Below, piece after piece: positions 1 to 5,769 of a DNA stretch of 6,828 bases; position 1 is the first letter of the stretch, and each line of letters opens with the position of its first letter. This DNA comes from Planctomycetota bacterium (GTDB lineage: Bacteria > Planctomycetota > Phycisphaerae > Sedimentisphaerales > SG8-4), in contig JAUWKC010000094.1 in NCBI GenBank assembly GCA_030607345.1, positions 1-6,828 of the forward strand, in the 5' to 3' direction. The position numbers and the translations under genes were made by a program. The notes beneath the pieces were generated by a model. It ran no database searches and was not told the origin of the DNA. It saw nothing but the letters and a program-made list of their open reading frames with translations.

Positions 1-203
1 CAGATTATTGCTTTTGCGCTTATCGGGCCCCAACCGTGGATGAAAGCAACACCGGTCAGCACCAGGATGGTGCCGAGTGTTACGCATTTTGTCGAGGCCT
101 GCAGGCGGTTGTAAATGTCGGGAAAACGAACCAGGCCTATACAGCCGAATATGTTAAACAAGATTCCAATTGTTATGAGTACGTGTCCTATTATGTTAGT
201 CAT
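1..203 (-). CDS. mrpG: Mrp antiporter subunit G (MnhG/PhaG family), 3' end cut by window edge
   Basis: Small membrane subunit of the Mrp multisubunit cation/proton antiporter. Reading the minus strand from an ATG at 203 gives 67 open codons up to the window edge, starting MTNIIGHVLITIGILFNIFG. Residues about 22-45 carry the family signature: GLVRFPDIYNRL followed by ASTKCVTLG, matching the GLxRxPDxYxRLHAxTKxxTLG pattern known from MnhG/PhaG proteins. Two hydrophobic segments are visible (about 4-25 and 42-58); the third expected one lies beyond the edge. The start overlaps the end of mrpF by 8 bases, and a purine-rich GGAAGGAAGAAG lies just upstream as a ribosome site. Family MrpG proteins are usually about 100-130 residues, so roughly half is visible. 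Its place after mrpF fits the canonical Mrp order. Family assignment is firm; the C-terminus is unknown. Confidence 0.9.
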   Translation of the reverse strand, partial: MTNIIGHVLITIGILFNIFGCIGLVRFPDIYNRLQASTKCVTLGTILVLTGVAFIHGWGPISAKAII

Positions 204-453
204 CGAAACTTCTTCCTTCCAGAAACTTGGCCAATGCTATGGTTCCAATAAAACTTAACAATGCCCAGGCGAGAGCAACGTTAAGACAAAAACTCTTTTT
301 GGTGCCGAGACAAAGAATGCCACAGAATCCGACTATGACTATGCCTAATATATCAATAGCTACGGTTCTGTCCGGTGCGGTGGGACCCCGCCCTATACGA
401 TACAGGCACAAGAAGCAACATAAGAACAAGCCGATATAAAACAATGTTGTCAT
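196..453 (-). CDS. mrpF: Mrp antiporter subunit F (MnhF/PhaF family)
   Basis: Complete 85-residue membrane protein, the normal size for MrpF. It has three hydrophobic segments (about 2-18, 31-50 and 55-76). The conserved cytoplasmic-loop signature RGPTAPDR sits at residues 22-29 and is followed by TVAID, with a membrane-embedded Asp at 34; this is diagnostic of the MnhF/PhaF family. In Mrp and Mbh complexes this subunit packs with MrpE and MrpG near the proposed sodium path. It starts at an ATG 12 bases after the mrpE stop, with GAAAGG upstream, and its end overlaps the mrpG start by 8 bases. Unusually, it holds six cysteines (12, 13, 16, 44, 48, 56), all in or near membrane segments. The family call is secure; the role of the cysteines is unknown. 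Confidence 0.94.
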   Translation of the reverse strand: MTTLFYIGLFLCCFLCLYRIGRGPTAPDRTVAIDILGIVIVGFCGILCLGTKKSFCLNVALAWALLSFIGTIALAKFLEGRSFDD

Positions 454-465
454 AATTACGCCTTT

Positions 466-954
466 CTATTCGAAAATTCTCTTCAGGAACCACTCGAACC
501 TTTGAGCGACGAGCCTGGTTGCCTGGTCAATGTCGTCGGATTTCACATTAATCCAGTGGACATACAGAAAACCGTCGTCCGTTAAATCCACGGTCAAAGT
601 TCCCGGCGTGAGTGTGATGGAATTTGCCAGAGCCGTGATTCCGGATTCAGTTTTCAGAGCAGTTTTTATCTTTACGATTCCGGGTTTTATGGGCATCTTC
701 GGGTGCAGGGCGCGATAGACGACGTCCAAATTGGCTTTGAGCATGTAATAGAAAAATACAGGCACGTAAACCAGCAGCCAGAAGATTCTCACCGGTGAGA
801 TAAGAACGCGATATTCACGGGGCAGTATTTTGTGGAACAGAACGGCAATGCCTCCCGAAGCTATCAGGCCCACGATTACGACATGGATGTCAAAAGACCA
901 GGTCAGTATTACCCAGATAACAAACGCTAAAACAAAACAAATCAGTCGTCTCAT
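466..954 (-). CDS. mrpE: Mrp antiporter subunit E (MnhE/PhaE family)
   Basis: Complete 162-residue protein of typical MrpE length. Hydrophobic segments at about 4-40 and 55-72 form the N-terminal membrane part, followed by a soluble C-terminal domain. Family landmarks are ANLDVVYRAL at 74-83, the PGIVKI stretch at 91-96, and NSITLTPGTLTVDL at 111-124, the best-conserved motif of MnhE proteins. The end (about 138-161) is a charged helix rich in D, R and K. In Mrp and Mbh complexes MrpE packs beside MrpF and MrpG. The ATG is only 2 bases after the mrpD stop, suggesting translational coupling; the upstream ribosome site (GGGA or AGGA) is weaker than that of mrpD. Nothing appears truncated. Confidence 0.95.
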   Translation of the reverse strand: MRRLICFVLAFVIWVILTWSFDIHVVIVGLIASGGIAVLFHKILPREYRVLISPVRIFWLLVYVPVFFYYMLKANLDVVYRALHPKMPIKPGIVKIKTALKTESGITALANSITLTPGTLTVDLTDDGFLYVHWINVKSDDIDQATRLVAQRFEWFLKRIFE

Positions 955-956
955 AA

Positions 957-2510
957 CTAATTCCCGATTCCTGCCTGTTCAATTATCTGTGTCGAATAGC
1001 CAACACCGTTGGTCAATACTTCGACTGCCGGCGTCAGAACCATTTCTCTCAAAGACGGAACTAACAGCAGTCCCATAAGCACACACAAACAGGCCAAAAA
1101 GACCATGGCGGCAACCATACTGCCCGTGTTTTCTTTCACCTGCTGGAGACTGCCCGGAAGTTCACCAAGAAAGACGTATCTCTGCACCTTCAGGTACATT
1201 ATCAGGGTGCACAAACTTACAAGAAGAATTATTGCGGCCACCCAGTAGAGGTGCGCCTGAACCGAAGCAACTATGAGGATTAACTTGCTCCAGAAGCCGC
1301 TGAAGGGTGGAATGCCGACTATGGCTGCCGAGGCTACGGTGCACGTGGCGCGCGTAAGCGGCATCTTTTTCGCCAGCCCCCCCATTTCCCTCATCTCTCG
1401 CGTGCCCGTTGACATTTGAACCGAGCCACTGGTCAAGAACAGCAGAGATTTATAAACGGAATGGTTTATGAGGTGGAACAATCCGCCAAGTATCGCCAGA
1501 GACGCCAAGGCCAGATGCTCACTGTCGATATCAGGCCCGGCCTGGCCGAGAATCAGCCCGCCGATGCCTATTCCGAGCATCACGTAACCGACCTGGCTGA
1601 TGCTGGAATACGCCATAAGACGCTTTATGTCCCACTGGCCTATTGCCATCAGCCCCCCGACGACCATGCTCAAAAGGGCCAGCACCACCAGAAGCCACCC
1701 GATGGTTTCCGTGATGCCAAAGACATTGAAAACCATCCGGGCAAGGGCATATACACCGAGCGTTTTTATCAAAACGCCGGAGAGCATAGCCGAAATAGGA
1801 GCAGGCGCCGACGGATGAGCGTCCGGCAGCCAGGCGTGGAAGGGAACCATGGCGGCTTTCAGGCCGAAACCGACAATGAACAAAGCCAGTGCAAAGGAAA
1901 GTCCTGCATTTACGCCGGATTGCTGGATTGCTCTTGAGATGTAGGCCATATTCAGCGTGCCGGTGTTGCCGTAAACAAGAGCTATCCCGAAAAGAACAAA
2001 TAGTGAGCCGATGGTGCCGAGCACCATATACTTAAAGGATGCCTCGAGTTCCTCGTGCTCGCAGCCGAAACCAACCAGCGCATAAGATGCCAGCGAAGCA
2101 ATTTCAAGAAATACAAACAGGTTGAAAATATCTCCGGACAGCACCACACCGTTCATACCCGCGACCATAAGCATAAACAGGCTGAGGTATTTTGCCCTTG
2201 CGGTGTACTGTTCCATATACCTTACGCCAAAGAGCATCGCAGCGGCGCTGACAACGCCGATAGCCAAAAGCATTAGCGAGCTCAAGCCGTCAAGCACAAG
2301 ATTTATTCCGAGAGGGATGGACCATTTGCCCATCAGATAAACATCCGTTCTGCCGACGGAGGCCACCGCAAAAACAAGCAGACAGATGGTTGCCGCGTTT
2401 GCCAGAACGGTTGCGGCACCTTTGCCTTTCCTGCCGAAGCCGCCGACAATTGGCATAAGAAAAGCTGTTACCAGAGGGATAGCGACAAACAAGGGAAGCG
2501 GCATGCTCAT
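957..2510 (-). CDS. mrpD: Mrp antiporter subunit D (NuoM/NuoN-like ion-translocating subunit)
   Basis: A 517-residue polytopic membrane protein of the Proton_antipo_M family, one of the two large antiporter-like subunits of this complex. Visible key residues: Glu136 in FVFLEIAS (the TM5 glutamate of NuoL/M/N and MrpD), Lys218 in GLKAAMVPFHAWLPDAHP (the TM7 lysine), Lys249, the central histidines and lysine in HLINHSVYK (346-354), and Lys409 in PPFSGFWSK (the TM12 lysine). Together these form the expected hydrophilic proton path, so it should be active. The start chosen is the ATG at 2510: it overlaps the mrpC stop as ATGA and is preceded by a perfect AAGGAGGT at 7-base spacing. A longer reading from 2573 would add 21 charged, non-membrane residues inside mrpC and is unlikely. 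MrpD is distinguished from NuoM by context and by the AHPSAPAPISAMLSG stretch at 231-245, typical of MrpD/MbhH. Confidence 0.95.
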   Translation of the reverse strand: MSMPLPLFVAIPLVTAFLMPIVGGFGRKGKGAATVLANAATICLLVFAVASVGRTDVYLMGKWSIPLGINLVLDGLSSLMLLAIGVVSAAAMLFGVRYMEQYTARAKYLSLFMLMVAGMNGVVLSGDIFNLFVFLEIASLASYALVGFGCEHEELEASFKYMVLGTIGSLFVLFGIALVYGNTGTLNMAYISRAIQQSGVNAGLSFALALFIVGFGLKAAMVPFHAWLPDAHPSAPAPISAMLSGVLIKTLGVYALARMVFNVFGITETIGWLLVVLALLSMVVGGLMAIGQWDIKRLMAYSSISQVGYVMLGIGIGGLILGQAGPDIDSEHLALASLAILGGLFHLINHSVYKSLLFLTSGSVQMSTGTREMREMGGLAKKMPLTRATCTVASAAIVGIPPFSGFWSKLILIVASVQAHLYWVAAIILLVSLCTLIMYLKVQRYVFLGELPGSLQQVKENTGSMVAAMVFLACLCVLMGLLLVPSLREMVLTPAVEVLTNGVGYSTQIIEQAGIGN

Positions 2511-2875
2511 CCTTTTAACCTCCTTATTTCGGTAATATCGAAGGTGCCGTATTTCTCGTGGACCCGGATACATATCGAAATCATAAGCGCCAATGAACCC
2601 AGGCAGATAACAATTGTAGTAAGTACAAGCGCCTGAGGTAACGGGTCAACCGAGCTATTCAGAAATAAGTCGCTGACCTGCCCGCCGGCGCCCGCCATAT
2701 CTTCTTCACCGACAATCGGGGCCTTGCCGCCCAGACGATACCCGAGCATAATCAGGAAAAGGTTGACGGCATATTCCATTATCATAATGCCGATTACAAT
2801 CTTCACCATGTTCTTCTTCACGACCACACCGTACAGGCCAATCATAAACAATAAAAAACACAACGCATAAAGCAT
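2507..2875 (-). CDS. mrpC: Mrp antiporter subunit C (NuoK-like, MnhC family)
   Basis: Complete 122-residue protein with three hydrophobic segments (about 2-18, 23-45, 80-103), homologous to NuoK of complex I. The MnhC signature VDPLPQALVLTTIVI is at 76-90. The first part, GLYGVVVKKNMVKIVIGI then MIMEYAVNLFLI, matches the first two helices of MrpC, with the buried Glu34 that corresponds to a conserved NuoK-type carboxylate. The loop between helices 2 and 3 (about 48-75) is Gly- and acid-rich, as usual for MrpC. The ATG follows the mrpB stop by 5 bases, and the AAGGAG ribosome site lies inside the end of mrpB. The stop overlaps the mrpD start by 4 bases (ATGA). Length and motifs are normal. Confidence 0.95.
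   Translation of the reverse strand: MLYALCFLLFMIGLYGVVVKKNMVKIVIGIMIMEYAVNLFLIMLGYRLGGKAPIVGEEDMAGAGGQVSDLFLNSSVDPLPQALVLTTIVICLGSLALMISICIRVHEKYGTFDITEIRRLKG
2518..2525 (-). promoter_or_regulatory. Strong Shine-Dalgarno site for mrpD
   Basis: AAGGAGGT on the minus strand, the perfect complement of the 16S rRNA anti-Shine-Dalgarno core, ends 7 bases before the ATG at 2510. It lies inside the 3' end of mrpC and decides the mrpD start in favour of the ATG that overlaps the mrpC stop (ATGA), over the upstream in-frame Met at 2573. It is the strongest ribosome site in the window and may boost MrpD synthesis within the coupled operon. Confidence 0.85.
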
Positions 2876-2880
2876 CGGTT

Positions 2881-3342
2881 TTACTCCTTTTCGTCAACTG
2901 AAATATCAGACCTGAAGCTCGAAAGATTAAGAATGACCAAAAACAGCGACGCGGCTACTGCCAGGCCAATCGCAAGTTCTGCCAGCGGAATAATCCCGGC
3001 CTTTAGAAACTCAACGTCTTTGCCTGCCAGCCATTCCTGGTAAATATAATTCCAGAAAAAACCATCAGCCCCAAAAAACAAACCCGATAGCGCTATTGCC
3101 GCGAACGCCAGAACGCCGCAGCAGAGAAGCTTCAAAGCCAACGCCTGCGGGAGGTTCTTTTCCACAGATTCCCTGCCGAACGCCAACATAAGCAGTATGT
3201 AAGAAGAAGCCAAAATCACACCGCCGGCAAAACCGCCTCCCGGTGTGATATCGCCGAACAGAACGACATAAATGCCAAACATGAATATCAATATCTTCAC
3301 CCAGCCGGCGATTGTCTTGACGATTATTGTCATTCCTTTCAT
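2881..3342 (-). CDS. mrpB: Mrp antiporter subunit B (MnhB family)
   Basis: Complete 153-residue membrane protein of the MnhB family (the MbhF position in archaeal Mbh). Four hydrophobic segments are seen: about 15-30, 36-55, 67-90 and 116-140. The hallmark glycine-rich motif is GDITPGGGFAGGV at 30-42, corresponding to the HxxPGGGFQGG motif of MrpB proteins. A second conserved region, GIIPLAELAIGLAVA, spans 116-130. The loop with FFGADGFFWNYI and a Trp at 104 lies between the last two helices. Start: the ATG at 3342 overlaps the previous stop as ATGA and has GGAGGG 9 bases upstream, so it is preferred over the Met three codons later. It sits between the MbhD/MbhE-like gene and mrpC, the standard place in mrp operons. 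Confidence 0.95.
   Translation of the reverse strand: MKGMTIIVKTIAGWVKILIFMFGIYVVLFGDITPGGGFAGGVILASSYILLMLAFGRESVEKNLPQALALKLLCCGVLAFAAIALSGLFFGADGFFWNYIYQEWLAGKDVEFLKAGIIPLAELAIGLAVAASLFLVILNLSSFRSDISVDEKE
2884..2889 (-). promoter_or_regulatory. Shine-Dalgarno site for mrpC
   Basis: AAGGAG on the minus strand overlaps the final Lys-Glu codons of mrpB and is 8 bases from the mrpC ATG at 2875, so ribosomes finishing mrpB can restart on mrpC. Confidence 0.75.
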
Positions 3343-3890
3343 TGGTCGGGACCCTCCAGTGTCTTTCTGCCTTCTTTCCGCAGTATGACCAGCGAGCCGA
3401 TAATCGTAGTGAACAGCACCGTTGTTTCGCCCAGCGTATCGTAAGCGCGAAAATCAAGGATGATAGATGCCACGAGATTTTCCGCACCCGTCTTTGCTAA
3501 TCCCTGGCTGATATACTCTTGAGATGCCGCATCGGGGACGTTGGCAAAGATGGGATTGCCGAAGTCCTGCAAGTTTTGGAAAACAGTCAGGCCCGCTAAG
3601 CCGATTGTGAATATAATAACAATGGAGACAACCGTTCCGAAGAACTCTCTGTCGCCGCTGATGAATGTGAGGTCGCGGCGGATGGTAGCCCGAATCAGGA
3701 TGATTAAACCCAACACCTCGACTACAATCTGAGTTATTGCGATGTCGGGAGCGTGCAGAAACAGGAACATTATCGATGCACCGAACCCGATGGCCCCGAT
3801 ACAAATCACAGAACTCAAAAGGTCCTTGGTTTCCACGGCAATAATCGCCGCAATTAGAATGAAAAGCAATAAAATGTAGAATATAAGCAT
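3339..3890 (-). CDS. MbhD + MbhE domain protein, equivalent to the C-terminal part of MrpA
   Basis: A 183-residue membrane protein that corresponds to the last helices of a full MrpA, here encoded separately. Residues about 5-72 are the MbhD (DUF4040) domain: helices around the conserved HAPDIAITQIVVEVLGLIIL (46-65), with acidic Glu58. A helix at about 85-104 leads into a soluble loop, then the MbhE domain at about 137-170 with NLVASIILDFRAYDTLGET (138-156), the classic DFRxxDTLGE motif with Asp151 and Glu155. In Mbh of Pyrococcus these are two genes (mbhD, mbhE); in Mrp they are the tail of MrpA, so this gene is an intermediate arrangement. It starts 7 bases after the NuoL/HyfB-like gene, with GAGGG upstream, and overlaps mrpB by 4 bases. 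Known MrpA structures place these helices next to MrpB-G. Domain calls are firm. Confidence 0.92.
   Translation of the reverse strand: MLIFYILLLFILIAAIIAVETKDLLSSVICIGAIGFGASIMFLFLHAPDIAITQIVVEVLGLIILIRATIRRDLTFISGDREFFGTVVSIVIIFTIGLAGLTVFQNLQDFGNPIFANVPDAASQEYISQGLAKTGAENLVASIILDFRAYDTLGETTVLFTTIIGSLVILRKEGRKTLEGPDQ
3352..3357 (-). promoter_or_regulatory. Shine-Dalgarno site for mrpB
   Basis: GGAGGG on the minus strand lies 9 bases before the ATG at 3342, inside the end of the MbhD/MbhE-like gene. It selects the first Met of mrpB (part of the ATGA overlap) over the Met three codons later, which has only a poorly spaced AAAGGA before it. Confidence 0.7.
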
Positions 3891-3897
3891 CGTTCCC

Positions 3898-5769
3898 TCA
3901 CCAAATATTCTTGCAGACTACAAACAAAACTACAAGTAATCCGACGGTAACCCAAGTCAGATATACTGGAAGAACGCCACAGTGCAGCCATTTGAGAAGG
4001 TTTGTGAAAGCCATACCGACCCTTGAGCTTTGATTGTAAAGGTCGAAGTAACCTTTTTGCTGACCGTCATAAAGCTGTTTGAGGCCCTTCATTAATGAAA
4101 CGGTCTTATAGAAGTGGGTTCCGGGTATAATCATCAGGTCGTTGTGTTGCACTTCACCGCAGGTCCACGTCGGTACTATCCTGACGTTCCTTCCCAGCAA
4201 ACCCACAAAGAGGATGCCCAGGCCGAGCAGAATGCCTGTGATTATCAGGAGTGTAGCGAGCCCTGAGGCCCAGGTGCCGAAAATCGGTGTGCCCGTAATG
4301 CCCAGGGCCGGGTAAATAAACAGCTTCAAAGGCACGTGGTAAAAAATCCCGAAGAATACGCACAGCGCCGACAGCACAATCATAGGCGCCGTCATAGTGG
4401 CAGGAACTTCCTTTGCCTCCTTCAGGTTATCCGGCAGCCGGGAGAGAAACACCGAGTGGATGACTTTTACGAATGAAGCAAGCGTAAGGGCGCTTCCAAA
4501 CATCGCGGCAACCAGCCAAAGCCACCAGAGACCGGCCCCGGCTCCTGCCTGCTCTTGACCCATTTCGATAACGCCCTGGTAAACCATCCACTTGGAAACA
4601 AAGCCGTTGAAAGGCGGCACACCGGAAATGCTCAAGGCGGCAATCAGGCAGGTAATGAAAGTGATAGGCATTTTCTTTCCCAGGCCGCCGAGCCGGTCGA
4701 GTTCCGCTGTTCCGGCCTGGCGTTCAGCCGCCCCGCCGCACAAAAACAAACAGCATTTGTATATTGCATTGTTGAGCATGTGGAATACCCCGCCGGCAAT
4801 GCCTACAGGCGTCATAGTTGCTATGCCAAGAATCATATAACCCACCTGGCTGACGGCGTGATACGACAGCAGCTTCTTGAGGTTGTGCTGAACCATTGCA
4901 ATCATTACCGCGATAATGATGGTCGCCGAACCTATCAGCGCGAGGATGACGCTTAATGCCCCCGGCTCAACAACGAATAGTTGACGCACGATTATCACCA
5001 GAAGATAGATGCCAAGCAGCTTGTCGACAGCCGCCGGCAGCAGAGCCATTACCGACGCCGGGGCGAACTCACCGGCCGTCGGGACCCATGTGTGCAGCGG
5101 CAGTGCGCCCGCCTTGGTGATAGCGGCGGTCAGAAGCAGCAAAAACGCGATAATCGGAAGTGCCGAATTAGTCGCCAGGCTGATGTCAGAAACGATAAAT
5201 GTCTTGCCTGAAAGCATCCAAACCATAAAAACGCCGAGCATAAACGCCGCGTCGGACGCCCCTATCATGGCAAAGCTCTTGGTTGCCGCAAAATTGGAAT
5301 TCCTGCCGCCCGTGGTTATCAATAGATACAGCGAGACCGTAACAATCTCCCAGAAAATAAGCAGAAACAGCAGGTGTCCCGACAGCAGTATCCCTGCCGA
5401 ACCGCCTATCGTGATAAGCACCGAGCCGTAATATATGTTGCTGTGCACCTTGCCGGCCATTGACTTTAGAGAATAGAGCACTATTAGCAGCCCGAAACCC
5501 ATAGCAAACATCAACATAAAAGCACCGAGCGGCTGTGCGTCCAACAACAGTTCCAGCTTGAACCGGCCTATTTCAAGAACAGATTGCGAGCAACCTTCCG
5601 GCCGTGCAGCAAATATCCAGATACCAAGTACAAATGTCAGTCCCGAAACGACCAGGGTCACTATTCTGCCGGCCCGCCTCGTCCTGTTCGGCAAAAACAG
5701 CAAAACAAAGCCAACCGCCAGAGGCAGCATGACCGTGATGAATAACACGTTGGACAGTACGTTATTCAA
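3898..5769 (-). CDS. NuoL/HyfB-like proton-conducting subunit (MrpA N-terminal equivalent, hydrogenase type)
   Basis: A 623-residue polytopic protein of the NuoL/MrpA-N/HyfB family, the second large ion-translocating subunit. Proton-path residues are intact: Glu141 in FWEIVTVSLYLL (TM5), Lys219 in TKAGALPLHTWVPTA (TM7), Lys250 in DKLLGIYLL, His304 in LLSYHAVSQVGYM, His330 and Lys338 in HMLNNAIYK, and Lys393 in PPFNGFVSKW (TM12). Unlike true MrpA, it ends soon after residue 600 and lacks the MbhD/MbhE helices, which the next gene supplies. The tail has WTCGE (535-539), PGTHFYKT (549-556) and a segment before a last helix at about 600-620, resembling subunits of hydrogenase-4-type and Ech/Ehr-like complexes rather than Mrp. 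The start is a TTG overlapping the hydrogenase gene by 8 bases, supported by GGAGGA at suitable spacing; the next Met (residue 14) would cut into the first helix. Exact subfamily is inference. Confidence 0.9.
   Translation of the reverse strand: MNNVLSNVLFITVMLPLAVGFVLLFLPNRTRRAGRIVTLVVSGLTFVLGIWIFAARPEGCSQSVLEIGRFKLELLLDAQPLGAFMLMFAMGFGLLIVLYSLKSMAGKVHSNIYYGSVLITIGGSAGILLSGHLLFLLIFWEIVTVSLYLLITTGGRNSNFAATKSFAMIGASDAAFMLGVFMVWMLSGKTFIVSDISLATNSALPIIAFLLLLTAAITKAGALPLHTWVPTAGEFAPASVMALLPAAVDKLLGIYLLVIIVRQLFVVEPGALSVILALIGSATIIIAVMIAMVQHNLKKLLSYHAVSQVGYMILGIATMTPVGIAGGVFHMLNNAIYKCCLFLCGGAAERQAGTAELDRLGGLGKKMPITFITCLIAALSISGVPPFNGFVSKWMVYQGVIEMGQEQAGAGAGLWWLWLVAAMFGSALTLASFVKVIHSVFLSRLPDNLKEAKEVPATMTAPMIVLSALCVFFGIFYHVPLKLFIYPALGITGTPIFGTWASGLATLLIITGILLGLGILFVGLLGRNVRIVPTWTCGEVQHNDLMIIPGTHFYKTVSLMKGLKQLYDGQQKGYFDLYNQSSRVGMAFTNLLKWLHCGVLPVYLTWVTVGLLVVLFVVCKNIW

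Noticed and set aside
1416..1937. A 173-codon open frame on the plus strand
   Set aside because: It lies wholly antisense to mrpD, whose motifs and ion-path residues are unambiguous. Its composition is Gln/Arg/His-rich with no recognisable domain, as expected for a shadow frame.
2511..2573. N-terminal extension of MrpD to an upstream Met
   Set aside because: The extra 21 residues are charged and lie in the mrpC coding region. The downstream ATG has a perfect Shine-Dalgarno site and an ATGA overlap with the mrpC stop.
3065..3804. Minus-strand alternative frames of 116 and 140 codons over mrpB and the MbhD/E-like gene
   Set aside because: They are Arg/His-rich translations in another frame of genes whose products are clearly recognised; neither has a domain or start signal.
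3891..3897. Possible frameshift or stop splitting a once-continuous MrpA
   Set aside because: The upstream protein has a full tail with a terminal helix, and the downstream gene has its own ATG and GAGGG site. The join does not resemble a recent break in one reading frame.
4555..5431. Several plus-strand open frames of 76 to 140 codons
   Set aside because: All are antisense to the NuoL/HyfB-like gene, overlap each other, are of low-complexity polar composition, and show no ribosome site or family signature.
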